This document shows, in pieces, positions 1 through 8,749 of a stretch of 64,000 bases of DNA. Below the pieces are notes generated by a model. It searched no databases. It saw only the letters and a list, made by a program, of their open reading frames with translations, and was not told where the DNA came from. Every line of letters begins with the position of its first letter. Positions within the stretch are counted from its first letter, which is position 1. The DNA is taken from positions 62,001 through 126,000 of the forward strand of contig VBOW01000014.1 in the NCBI GenBank assembly GCA_005893275.1. Reading direction: 5' to 3'. This stretch comes from Candidatus Eisenbacteria bacterium (lineage in GTDB: Bacteria; Eisenbacteria; RBG-16-71-46; SZUA-252). Made by a program: the position numbers and the translations under genes.

Positions 1-1279
1 CCAGCTCGAGATCGAAGTCGAGAGGGCTCTCGGCGCGCCGCATCAGGAAGAAGAACCGGGCCGCGTCCACCCCCACCTCGTCCACCAGGTCTTCCAGGGT
101 GATGAACTCGCCGGCGCGCTTGGACATCTTGACCGGCTCCCCGCCACGCAAGAGGCGCACCCACTGGATCAGGATCACTTCGAAGCGATCGCGCGGCCAC
201 CCCATCGCCTCGATCACGCCCTGCATCCTCTGGATGTGGCCGTGGTGGTCCGGGCCCAAGAGATCGATGAGCCGATCGAACCGGCGCGAGAACTTGTCGT
301 GGTGATACGCGGCATCGGCGAGGAAATAGGTCGGCTCCCCGTTCGCCCTCACGATCACGCGGTCCTCCTGATCGCCGAAGGCGGTCGAGCGAAACCAGAG
401 GGCGCCGTCCCTCTCCTCGCTCAGCCCCCGCTCCGCAAGCCGGGCGCGGGCCTTTTCGACCGCGCCGCCGCGATGGAGCTCGCTTTCCCGAAACCACCGA
501 TCGATGCGCGCGCCGAAGCGGGTGAGCTCCCGCTTCTGACGTTCCAGCATCCGGTCGATGCCCCAAGCGGCGAACCGCAAGCGTTGCTCGCGCTCCGGAT
601 GCGCCAGCCACTCGCGTCCCTGGGATTCCGGGATCGCGTCGGCGACCTCGGTCACATAGCTCCCCGCGTAGCCCTCTTCGGGGATCGCCGGAGCCTGGAC
701 GCCGATCCGCTCCGCGAAGCGCGTCCGGATCGAAGCGCCGAAGAGCTCCGCCTGGAGCCCCCAGTCGTTCGCGTAGAATTCGCCGCTCGCCTCGTAGCCC
801 GCGGTGTTCAGAATCCGGATCAAGGCGTCTCCGATACTCGCGGCTCGGGCATTGACGACGTTCAGCGGTCCGGTCGGATTGGCGCTCACATACTCGATCA
901 GGACCTTCTCTCCCCGGCCCACCGGAGAATTGCCGTAGGCGGCAGGGTCCGAGAGAATACGCCGGACGTTCGCGGCGAGCCAGGCGGGCGCCAGCCGAAA
1001 GTTGATGAACCCCGCCCCGGCGGCTTCCACGCCGCTCACCACGTCCGGCTCGATCTCCAAGGATCGGAGCAATGCGCCGGCCACCTCCCGCGGCGGCCGG
1101 CGTGCCGTCTTCGCGAGGGTGAGCGCCACCGGGGTGGCCCAGTCGCCGTGCTCCGGCTCACGCGGCACCTCGACCTCGACCCGCGCGCCGTCGGGCATCG
1201 AGAAGCCCGCGCGCGCGATCGCCCCCTCTAAGCGTTCGGCGAGGTAGGCCTCAATCGGCCACGGTTTCTCGGTGGGCAT
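1..1279 (-). CDS. argS: Arginyl-tRNA synthetase (3' end outside window)
   Basis: Charges tRNA-Arg in the cytoplasm (class I synthetase). About 426 residues are visible; the C-terminal anticodon-binding part runs off the left edge. The N-terminal ArgRS add-on domain is followed by YVSANPTGPL at about residues 130-139, which marks the ATP-binding site, and a KMSKR loop lies in the later part. The usual HIGH/HVGH signature reads NVVN at residues 140-143. I recall similar NxV variants in ArgRS of some other lineages, so the enzyme is probably active. The ATG at 1279 lies inside the end of rsfS, a 29-base overlap that implies translational coupling. Confidence 0.95.
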   Translation of the reverse strand, partial: MPTEKPWPIEAYLAERLEGAIARAGFSMPDGARVEVEVPREPEHGDWATPVALTLAKTARRPPREVAGALLRSLEIEPDVVSGVEAAGAGFINFRLAPAWLAANVRRILSDPAAYGNSPVGRGEKVLIEYVSANPTGPLNVVNARAASIGDALIRILNTAGYEASGEFYANDWGLQAELFGASIRTRFAERIGVQAPAIPEEGYAGSYVTEVADAIPESQGREWLAHPEREQRLRFAAWGIDRMLERQKRELTRFGARIDRWFRESELHRGGAVEKARARLAERGLSEERDGALWFRSTAFGDQEDRVIVRANGEPTYFLADAAYHHDKFSRRFDRLIDLLGPDHHGHIQRMQGVIEAMGWPRDRFEVILIQWVRLLRGGEPVKMSKRAGEFITLEDLVDEVGVDAARFFFLMRRAESPLDFDLEL

Positions 1280-1619
1280 CGCCCCATAGCTTGTCTAACA
1301 GGTAGTATTCGCGCGCCCGCGCGTGAAAGACGTGCACGACGAAATCGACGTAATCGAGAAGGATCCAGCGCCGTGCCTCGTAGCCCTCGACGTGCCACGG
1401 ACGGACCCCGCGGGCGCGCATCCCTTCATCGACTGCGTCCGCGATCGCGCGCGTCTGAACTTCGGACTGGCCGGTCGCCAGCACGAAGTAGTCGCACACG
1501 CCGTCGAGCTCCCGCAGATCCAGGATCAGGACGTCCTCGGCGCGCTTGGTCAGCGTCAACCGCGCCGCTTCCCGGGCGAGGTCCTTCGCTTGAATGTTCA
1601 GGACGGGAACTTGGTTCAA
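1251..1619 (-). CDS. rsfS: Ribosomal silencing factor RsfS
   Basis: 122-residue RsfS/YbeB/Iojap protein. The family binds ribosomal protein uL14 and blocks joining of the subunits when nutrients are low. Typical family segments are visible: DVLILDLREL, CDYFVLATG and the C-terminal WILLDYVDFVVHVF. Length is normal. The start overlaps the stop of the upstream prenyl synthase by four bases (ATGA) and the 3' end overlaps argS, so it sits in the middle of a coupled run. Confidence 0.95.
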   Translation of the reverse strand: MNQVPVLNIQAKDLAREAARLTLTKRAEDVLILDLRELDGVCDYFVLATGQSEVQTRAIADAVDEGMRARGVRPWHVEGYEARRWILLDYVDFVVHVFHARAREYYLLDKLWGDAHRETVAD

Positions 1620-2704
1620 CGCTCGCGCGTCACCGCGTACCGGACGGCGGATTGTAGGGCTTCGCGGATCTCGAGGTCGGGAACCAAGTCGAGCTCCCGC
1701 TCGGCGCGGTCCGCCAGCTCCGCGCTCCGCTTCTGGCTGTACGCGACGCCACCGTGAGCCGTGACGAACCGCACCACGTCCGACCAGTGGCCGTTCCGGA
1801 AATCGCGCGAACGAATCAGATCCTCCATGTCACGCCTCTCCCGCTCGGGCGCTTCTCGCAGCGCATTGATCAAGGGGAGCGTGATCTTTCCGCCGTCCAA
1901 GTCGTTCCCCATCGCCTTTCCGATCACGTTCTCGGCACCCAGGTAGTCAAAGACATCGTCCGTGATCTGGAACGCGAGGCCCACCGCTCGGCCGAAACGG
2001 TTGAACGCGGCGCGGCGCTTCTTGTCGGCGCCTCCCGCGCCCGCCCCCAGCTCGCAGCCGGCCGACATGAGGCAGGCGGTCTTTTCGTCGATGACCCTCA
2101 TGTATTCGGTCTCGGTCAAATCGAGCCGGTTTTTCTGTTCGATCTGCCGCAGCTCTCCCTGGCTCATCCGATGAGTCGCCTCGGCCAGGAGATCCATCGC
2201 GTCGTACATTTTCCGATTCACGAGGATCGAGAACGCCTTGGAATAGAGATAGTCCCCCATCAGGATGGCCGTGTCGTTGTTGAACGCCGTGTTGACGGTG
2301 GGAAGGCCGCGGCGGAGCAGGCTCTTGTCCACGCTGTCGTCGTGAATCAGGGTGGCCGTGTGGATCAGCTCGACGACCACGGCTCCGAAGACCGCTTCGT
2401 CGGTGACCCGACCGAAACCCTTGGCGGCAAGGAGAACAAGCGTGGGGCGGAAGCGTTTTCCGTAGGCGCGATGGAGGTGGGCGCCGACCGCGCCGACCAG
2501 CCCGACATCGCAGAGAAAGGCCTGGTCGAGCTCGGTCTGAAACCGCTCGAACGGCTCCGCGATTGGGCTCCGGATAGCCTCCAGCGTCGGTGCTTCCGCC
2601 GGAAGCACTTCTGGCGCTTGTCTGCGAGCGGTCAATGGACTCCCTAGCGCATGGTTTCTATGTGGACGGGCCGTCAGCCTAGGTCCGGGATTCCCGGGTG
2701 TCAA
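1616..2704 (-). CDS. Polyprenyl diphosphate synthase (trans-isoprenyl type)
   Basis: Extends allylic diphosphates with isopentenyl diphosphate to make the polyprenyl tail of quinones or a lipid carrier. Both Asp-rich motifs are present: IHDDSVD followed by LLRRG (first), and DDVFDYLG (second). The long-chain heptaprenyl/octaprenyl class is likely from overall similarity, but product length cannot be read from sequence. The ATG at 2704 overlaps the end of cca by 26 bases and adds an unusual, charged lead of about 35 residues, so a later non-ATG start is possible. It is followed by rsfS with an ATGA overlap. Confidence 0.88.
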   Translation of the reverse strand: MTPGNPGPRLTARPHRNHALGSPLTARRQAPEVLPAEAPTLEAIRSPIAEPFERFQTELDQAFLCDVGLVGAVGAHLHRAYGKRFRPTLVLLAAKGFGRVTDEAVFGAVVVELIHTATLIHDDSVDKSLLRRGLPTVNTAFNNDTAILMGDYLYSKAFSILVNRKMYDAMDLLAEATHRMSQGELRQIEQKNRLDLTETEYMRVIDEKTACLMSAGCELGAGAGGADKKRRAAFNRFGRAVGLAFQITDDVFDYLGAENVIGKAMGNDLDGGKITLPLINALREAPERERRDMEDLIRSRDFRNGHWSDVVRFVTAHGGVAYSQKRSAELADRAERELDLVPDLEIREALQSAVRYAVTRER

Positions 2705-4061
2705 TCGAAAACCCGGCTCGGATCCGCTCCAAAAGGCGTTCCCGCGTGTTGAGCTGGGGGTTTTCCAAGACCTCCTCGAGAAGTTGATTCAAGATCCCGC
2801 CTACCCTGGGAGACGGCGGTAGATGGAGGATCGTCATGACGTCGTTCCCGTCCACGGCCAAGTCCTGAACCGAAAGGGCCTCTTCAGCCTCGAGAATCGC
2901 GTCGACGCGTGCCCGAAGCTCCTCGAGATAATGAGGAAATCCGGTCTTGAGGCCGTTTCCGATGTTGTCCGCGATTCTGAGATCGAAGAGGTCCGCGATG
3001 TGCTCCACGCCGACGCCCCGGATGAATCGCCGGACCGCGGCGTCCGTCCATTCGCGACGGTAGTCGAACATGTGGTGCCGTACGAGGTGAACCACCGTCT
3101 CCGTCATCTCACGACCGAAACGGAGCCTGGCCATCGCCTCTTCCGCCATCGCCGCGCCCACGAACTGGTGGTTGTAGAAGGTCGCCTCGCCGCCGTCGCG
3201 CTCTTCGCGGGTTCGAGGCTTCCCCACGTCGTGGAACACCGCCGCGAGCCGCACGGCGGGTTTCGCGGCCGGGGCGGCGTCACAGGTATAGATCGTGTGG
3301 AAGTAGACGTCGTACGCGTGGTACCGGTTTTGCGGCACCGCCACGCACGCTTCGAGCTCCTGCAGCCACACGCCGAGAAGCCCCGCCTGCCGCAGCACCT
3401 CGAACCCGCGCGAAGGCTCGCGGGCGCGCAGCATTTTCATGAGCTCATCCTGCACGCGCTCGGCGGCGACCCTGCCCACCTCGGTGCGCGTTTCCCGGAG
3501 CGCGCGTGTCGTGCGCTCCTCGAGCTGAAATTCCAGCGTCGCGGCGAAGCGGGCGGCGCGGATCGGGCGCAAGCCGTCCTCGCGAAAACGCTCCAGCGGT
3601 TCACCGACGGCCCGCAGGATTCCCTGATCCAAGTCGGCAAGACCGCCCGTGGGATCGACGATCCGGCCGGCCAGCGGATCCCAGGCGATCGCGTTGACGG
3701 TGAAGTCGCGGCGCTTCAGGTCTTCTTCCAGCTCGCGGACGAACGTCACCTTCTCTGGGTGGCGGGCGTCCGTGTACTCCGACTCGATCCGAAAGGTCGT
3801 GACCTCGCAGTGCCCCGCCCTCGTCGGGATCGTGAGCGTTCCGAAGCGGGCGCCGGTCGCGATCGCGTCCGGGTAAAGCCCAAGCACCTGATCCGGGGTC
3901 GCGCTCGTGCCGACGTCCCAGTCTTGGAGCGGCACGCCGCGCAAGAGCTCCCGCACCGCGCCGCCGACGAGATAGGCACGATGCCCCGCATCGCCGAGCC
4001 GGCGCAGGATCTCGAGGATGGGCGCCGGCACCTGGGAGGGATCCAAACGGACAGGGGTCAT
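2679..4061 (-). CDS. cca: CCA tRNA nucleotidyltransferase / poly(A) polymerase family with HD domain
   Basis: 460-residue class II nucleotidyltransferase. The head domain carries LVGGAVRELL and the catalytic carboxylates D47 and D49 in QDWDV. RRDFTVNAIAWD and the neck segment RPIRAARFAATLEF follow. An HD phosphohydrolase domain with FHDVGKPR lies in the C-terminal half. The family adds or repairs the 3' CCA of tRNAs. At least one tRNA here (47570-47643) has no encoded CCA, so this activity is needed. The start was set at the ATG just before PVRLDPSQ; the frame stays open upstream but that part reads as non-coding. PcnB-type poly(A) polymerase is the alternative. Confidence 0.9.
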   Translation of the reverse strand: MTPVRLDPSQVPAPILEILRRLGDAGHRAYLVGGAVRELLRGVPLQDWDVGTSATPDQVLGLYPDAIATGARFGTLTIPTRAGHCEVTTFRIESEYTDARHPEKVTFVRELEEDLKRRDFTVNAIAWDPLAGRIVDPTGGLADLDQGILRAVGEPLERFREDGLRPIRAARFAATLEFQLEERTTRALRETRTEVGRVAAERVQDELMKMLRAREPSRGFEVLRQAGLLGVWLQELEACVAVPQNRYHAYDVYFHTIYTCDAAPAAKPAVRLAAVFHDVGKPRTREERDGGEATFYNHQFVGAAMAEEAMARLRFGREMTETVVHLVRHHMFDYRREWTDAAVRRFIRGVGVEHIADLFDLRIADNIGNGLKTGFPHYLEELRARVDAILEAEEALSVQDLAVDGNDVMTILHLPPSPRVGGILNQLLEEVLENPQLNTRERLLERIRAGFSIDTRESRT

Positions 4062-4113
4062 CGAAGGCGATGGTATCAGAGCGGTGCCAGACCCCGGACG
4101 ATCATTCCGGGCG

Positions 4114-4142
4114 TTGATCAGAAGCGGCCGCGCCCGTAGCAT
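4114..4142 (+). promoter_or_regulatory. Candidate sigma-70 promoter, possibly leaderless
   Basis: TTGATC (4114-4119), 17-base spacer, TAGCAT (4137-4142). A start point 7-8 bases downstream would fall on or next to the ATG at 4150, which suggests a leaderless mRNA. It lies between divergent cca and the YfiM-like gene. Confidence 0.4.
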
Positions 4143-4149
4143 GCGGGGC

Positions 4150-4542
4150 ATGGACGAGCGAACCACGAAGGGGATCCCGCGCGCGGGCGTCGGGTTGGCG
4201 CTCGTGATTCCGTTCCTCCTCCTCGCGGCCGCGACCGGGCTCCGGGGTGCCGCGGAGGCCGATCCCCTTTTCCTCTCCGCGGCCGACCAGGGCTCCTGGC
4301 TTGCGGCGGACAAGGGGCTCCACTTCGCCGGCTCCCTCGCGATCGCCGCCTCCCTGCGCGTCGAAGGGCGGGCACGCGGAACGGCGCTCGCCGCCACGTT
4401 CGGCGTCGGGCTCCTCAAGGAGGCCTACGACGCGACGGTCAAGCCGCGCCGGCTCCGGCGCGGCGCGAGCTGGAAGGATCTCGTCGCGGACCTGGCGGGG
4501 GCGGCCGCGGGGGTCGCCGTGCTGAGCGCGATCGATCGTTGA
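4150..4542 (+). CDS. YfiM/DUF2279-like membrane-associated protein
   Basis: 130 residues. An N-terminal hydrophobic segment (about residues 13-31, possible anchor or signal) is followed by DKGLHFAGSLAIA, a glycine-rich hydrophobic stretch, LLKEAYD and SWKDLVADLAGAAAG. The order DKxxHF, then GxxKExxD, then SxxDLxAxxxG is the YfiM/DUF2279 pattern. The family's biochemical role is unknown; it is an envelope protein. The ATG at 4141 is also possible, but it overlaps the presumed -10 box, so 4150 is preferred. It is the only plus-strand gene in the first 9.6 kb. Confidence 0.7.
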   Translation: MDERTTKGIPRAGVGLALVIPFLLLAAATGLRGAAEADPLFLSAADQGSWLAADKGLHFAGSLAIAASLRVEGRARGTALAATFGVGLLKEAYDATVKPRRLRRGASWKDLVADLAGAAAGVAVLSAIDR

Positions 4543-4565
4543 GGGAGAGAGCAAGGAATCGGGAG

Positions 4566-6445
4566 TCAGGGAATCGATGTTTGCGTTCGCGGGCCGAAGT
4601 ACCTCGTCATGGCCCGCGCAGTCGGGCCATATCGGGGCCAACGCCGAAGCACTTCACTCCATACCGCCCGGGCGGAATCCGGCTCCCCTGTGTTTTTGAA
4701 CGCCAGACCTAGGTTGTGGAGGTAATCCGGCCTACTTCCATCGATCTTCACCGCCTCTCTGAACTCGTGGGGAGGGCCTCCCGGTAGCGTCCGAGGGCCG
4801 AGTAGGAGATACCCAGGTTCGTCCTGGTCCCCGCTCGGTTCGGACTCCGCCGCAGGGCCTCGGTGAGAAGGGGGACCGCCTCGGCATAGCGACCCATGCC
4901 AACAAGTGTCGCCCCTCCCATGGCCCAATATCGCGGATTCGCCGGCTCCGTCCGGAGCAAGAGATCGACGTAGGCCATGGCGCTACCATAATCCCCACGA
5001 TGACGGTAATAGTGGGCGAGCAACTCGTAGGCGTACCACCGGGCGAAGTCTGTAATTCTGGCATGGGGACCGACCAGGGTTTCGTACCTTCTCGTCCCTG
5101 CCCTATCACTTGCGTTCACGAGCACAAAGGCTAGGAGCGATCCGAGGCTGATGCCCAGGACGCTCACCCGGATCAGCTTCCCACCCGAAGCGCAGAGCGA
5201 CCGACCGGCCCAAATCCCGAAAACCCCCAAGGGTAGGATCAGCAGGGAGGTCAGGTCCCAATCCTGAGCGGCTGCGACAGGAAGAACGAGGGCCAGGGCG
5301 CCCAAGAGACCGGCGCCGCTGGCGATGCCCAGGAAGGCGCCGGGTGAACTGGCTTCCGGGACCCGCCCTCGGCGCTGCACGATGCCCGCCAAGAGTAGGA
5401 GTAGCGGTACAGGTACAACGAGGAGCATAACGTTCGCGAGATCGATCGCGTGACCAAGCGACACGATTTCGTAGGGCCTCATTGTGCTAGTTGCTACCGG
5501 GCCGACCCGCGCGGCGCCCGTGGCGAGCTCGAAGGTATGAAGCCACTGCGCCGGTCCGCTTCCGAGTAAGACTAAGAGCGTGGCAGGGAGCGCTACGGCC
5601 AGCCCGATCAGGGCCGCTCGACGAACCTGAGACACCGGTCCACGGAGAATGAGAAATAGGAGCGACGGCGCGAGGTACAGCGTGACGAGGTGGGACGCCA
5701 CGGCCACGGCGAACGCAAGGACAAGGAGGAACAGCCCTCTTCCGCGTCGAGCGCACCGAAGCCCGGCGAGGAGGTACGCCAGGATCGCGACAGCGACAGG
5801 AGGGTAGCTCTCGATATAGCCGTAAAACAGCCCCGTGGCCCCCATGGTCATGAGGAGCAGGAACGCGGTGACGAATCCCCCGCCTCCGAGGGCGATTTCG
5901 CGCGCGATCCCCCAGAAAATGACAGCGGTCACAGCTCCGCACGCGATCGACACCATCGCCAGCGTGGAGGAAAGGACAGGGGCGCCGAGTTGTCGCAGAG
6001 CTCCGGATGCCGTCTGCCAGATGGCCTGGGCGAGCGGCTCCGTTGGCGCGGAAAGATCCCCCTCCCTGAGCCCGTAGAGCCAGATCATTCCGTCGCCTAG
6101 AAAATGGGTGCGTGTGCGCAGCAACCAGAGTATCGCGGCGTACCCGGCAAGGAGCGCGAACCTAGGTCCAGCGGTAATTCTCAGGATTTCATGGAGCGGG
6201 TGATCCCCCGGAGGAACTTGCCGAGCCGGCGGCTTGAAGGCGACCACTGCTGAAGCGGCGACCCCAACGCCGAGGAGTGTGAAGACCAGGAGCTTCCCGG
6301 GCAGAGCAAGAAAACCCGCGAGGTGAATCCCCCACGCGCCCGGACCAGGGGATCCGCTCGCCACAAAGATCGCACACACATAGAGGAGGGCCCCTGCGGC
6401 AAAGAAAAGATACCCAGCGCGATGGCTCACGGCGCGCGCATCCAT
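4566..6445 (-). CDS. Polytopic membrane protein with C-terminal TPR repeats, apparent frameshift
   Basis: Starts MDARAVSHRAGY and has about ten or more membrane segments, including FLGDGMIWLYGLREGD and FYGYIESYPPVAVA. That layout resembles GT-C-like (ArnT/PMT-fold) membrane proteins. It ends in three or so TPR units. The frame breaks near 4769-4772: after GRYREALP the frame runs into a stop at 4748, while the next frame carries on with a clear TPR (HEFREAVKIDGSRPDYLHNL) to a stop at 4566. One extra base in the four-C run would restore a 626-residue protein. It follows the histidine kinase after 38 bases, probably in one operon. Function unknown; role in sugar or lipid transfer is inference. 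Confidence 0.7.
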
Positions 6446-6483
6446 AGAGTGTGCCGGCTCCGGCGATGCAGCCTCCAGGCGCG

Positions 6484-7845
6484 CTACAGACCGTCTTTGC
6501 CGGGGAGCGTGATCGTGAACCGCGCGCCGGAGCCGGGAATGTTGCGCGCCGCGATCTTTCCGCCGTGGTTCTGGACGATGCGATAGCACGTGGACAGGCC
6601 GAATCCATGCCCCTCCGGCTTCGTCGTGAAGGAAGGCTCGAAGAGCCTTGCCATCGCTTCGGCCGGGATGCCGGGTCCGTTGTCCTCGACCGCCAGCTCC
6701 ACTTCCCCCGCGGCCGATTTCAACCGGGTCCGGATCACGATGCGGGGCAGACCCGTCTTCGCGCTCAGCATGGCGTCGGCGGCGTTGCTGAAAAGATTCA
6801 TGAAGACCTGCTGAATCTGGCCTGGGTCCAGATTCATCACCGGCAAACCCTCGAACAGCTCCAAGCTGAATTCGATCCGCTCGTATTTGTTCTGCGGCGT
6901 GATGAACTCCACCGTGCGGCGGATCACGTCGTTCAGCCGCGTGGGCTGCTTGCGCACCTCCTTGTGCGAAAAATCGAGGAGCCCCTTCGTCAGCACGGTC
7001 ATGGCGCTCGCCTGCTCGAATATGATCCGCGCGCTCTCCTGGGTCCGCTCCGGGCTCATCGATCCGATCCCCATGAGGAAGAATTGAGCCCGCGCGGAAA
7101 TCGCAGCGAGTGAGTTGTTCAGCTCGTGCGCGACTTCGGCCGCCATTTCCCCCTTCGCCGCGAGACGCTCGGAGCTGACCAGCTCGTCCTTGGCCTTCTC
7201 CAGCTCGATGTACTTCGCGCTCGCCTCCTTGATCAGGAGCAGGGGGACGAAGAAGAAGATGAGCCCGAAAAAGCCGATCGCCATGTAGGAGACGACGACG
7301 AGCGGCGAGAGAAAGAAGAGCGCCGCCGAGGAGATGAGCGAGTTGTAGTAGATGTACTCCTCGCGCCAGGTGTGGAAGAGCTTCCTGCGCGTGCTCAAGG
7401 CGACGGCCCCCGCGACCAGGATCGTGTTCACGACGAAATAGGCGATGGACGCCGCGACCCAGGGAACGATGAGCGAGACGCTGAGGGACTCCACCGGCAG
7501 GTTTCCCTGACCCGCGAGGGGAACCCCGCCCAGGCGGGTATAGACGACGCCCGCCGCGGAGAGCGCGAGCACGTTCTGCCCGGCGTTGAAAAGCGCCTTG
7601 TACCAGATGCGGCGGGAGAAAAAGACGTTCGCGAGCAGGAAGGCGATCGCGGCGATCCAGACCGCGGGCCGGAATCCGAGGAGCACGAGCAGGCTCAGAT
7701 CGACCGTGGAAGCCATGCTCTCCATGGCCTTCCCGGTGATCGTGGAAATCCAGAGACTTTCGGCGAGCAGGCTGACGAGGATCCACGCGGCGATGTGGAT
7801 CAGGCCCAGCGACCAGAATTCCGGGAACGCGGAGGCGAGGACCAC
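6484..7845 (-). CDS. Membrane sensor histidine kinase
   Basis: 453 residues from the GTG at 7845. The N-terminal five or more membrane helices include FFSRRIWYKALFNAGQN, a pattern shared with membrane domains of HD-GYP and kinase sensors. A short coiled linker leads to the H-box EVAHELNNSLA with phospho-acceptor H240. The ATPase shows an N-box (MNLFSNAADAML), DNGPGIP and GHGFGLS. The ligand is unknown and no response regulator is adjacent. The frame stays open upstream and encodes another hydrophobic stretch (LLSRGLILYVGAVIAAG), so the real start may be CTG at 7896, or GTG at 7937 if one base is missing. Confidence 0.9.
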   Translation of the reverse strand: MVLASAFPEFWSLGLIHIAAWILVSLLAESLWISTITGKAMESMASTVDLSLLVLLGFRPAVWIAAIAFLLANVFFSRRIWYKALFNAGQNVLALSAAGVVYTRLGGVPLAGQGNLPVESLSVSLIVPWVAASIAYFVVNTILVAGAVALSTRRKLFHTWREEYIYYNSLISSAALFFLSPLVVVSYMAIGFFGLIFFFVPLLLIKEASAKYIELEKAKDELVSSERLAAKGEMAAEVAHELNNSLAAISARAQFFLMGIGSMSPERTQESARIIFEQASAMTVLTKGLLDFSHKEVRKQPTRLNDVIRRTVEFITPQNKYERIEFSLELFEGLPVMNLDPGQIQQVFMNLFSNAADAMLSAKTGLPRIVIRTRLKSAAGEVELAVEDNGPGIPAEAMARLFEPSFTTKPEGHGFGLSTCYRIVQNHGGKIAARNIPGSGARFTITLPGKDGL

Positions 7846-7969
7846 CGCGCCGGCGGCGATTACGGCGCCGACGTAGAGGATGAGCCCGCGACTCAGGAGG
7901 CGTCCCTCGGGACCGAGTGGAGCGGCGCGTCGGTCACGCCCCGCACCCTAACCCCCGCTCAAACGAGCG

Positions 7970-8749
7970 TCAACGGGATTCCCCGCGGGGAAGCAGCTCG
8001 CGGGGGTCGAGCGGCTCCGTGCGCACTCCGCGGGGGAGGCTCAGGGAGAGATCGCGCGGGTTGGCCCTGGACAAGATCGTGAGGGCGCGGAACTCGACCT
8101 CGACCGAATCCTCATCTCCCGCGGCGCTGACCCAACGAGGAAAGCCGGTCGCGGGATCGGCCGCGATCCATACGGAAACGCTCGATGCCGAATCCTCCAT
8201 GGCGGAGCGGCGGACCCGGTATCCGTCCCTGAGCGCGCCCCCCGCGAGCCTGCGCTCGGACACGGCTCGAAAACCGCTGTCCAGCACCCGCTCGGGTTCC
8301 GTGATGAGCTGTCGCATGCGCGCCGGGGCGCGGTCCCACCCGGCACGATAGAGGACCTTCTCCGAAGGCCGGTACACGAGAAACGATCCCCTCTCGCGGT
8401 CCACGACGATGTCCTCGCCACCGCGCTCCTCCGATCGAAAGCGCAGGCCGCGGCCCGGAAGGAACCAGATGCGTCCGCTCGTGCGCTCGTCCGGGCCGCC
8501 GAAGGGGTCGGTCCTCCGGATGAGAACGCGCGATTGGATCTCCGGCGCTCGGAGCATGCGGGCGAGCATCCGGTCCACCGCCTCGTGCGGCGAGGACGCG
8601 GCGGGTTGGGCCGACGCACGGGGCGCGGCGGGCGCCTTGGCCGCCGCGCCGGCGGCCAGCGCCATGGCAACCGCGACCGCGGGCAGCCGGGCAAGGCCGC
8701 ACCGGAAGGCGCGGGTCGGGAAGGGTGGGCTCCAGGGCTTGCGGGTCAC
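7970..8749 (-). CDS. LolA-like periplasmic lipoprotein carrier / outer-membrane lipoprotein-sorting protein
   Basis: 259 residues. The N-terminal signal peptide (about 1-38) is rich in Ala. The body has the LolA/LolB-fold style of alternating strands, with SGRIWFLPGRGLRF, VYRPSEKVLYRAG and SVSVWIAADPATGFPRWV. Family members carry lipoproteins across the periplasm or act as sorting proteins. The GTG start at 8749 forms a GTGA overlap with the upstream lipoprotein gene, so the two are translationally coupled and may act together. Assignment rests on fold-like pattern, not on a single decisive motif. Confidence 0.65.
   Translation of the reverse strand: MTRKPWSPPFPTRAFRCGLARLPAVAVAMALAAGAAAKAPAAPRASAQPAASSPHEAVDRMLARMLRAPEIQSRVLIRRTDPFGGPDERTSGRIWFLPGRGLRFRSEERGGEDIVVDRERGSFLVYRPSEKVLYRAGWDRAPARMRQLITEPERVLDSGFRAVSERRLAGGALRDGYRVRRSAMEDSASSVSVWIAADPATGFPRWVSAAGDEDSVEVEFRALTILSRANPRDLSLSLPRGVRTEPLDPRELLPRGESR

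Noticed and set aside
4769-4772. Programmed frameshift in the TPR protein
   Set aside because: No slippery heptamer or clear downstream stimulator; a base loss in a C run is simpler. Kept only as a possibility.
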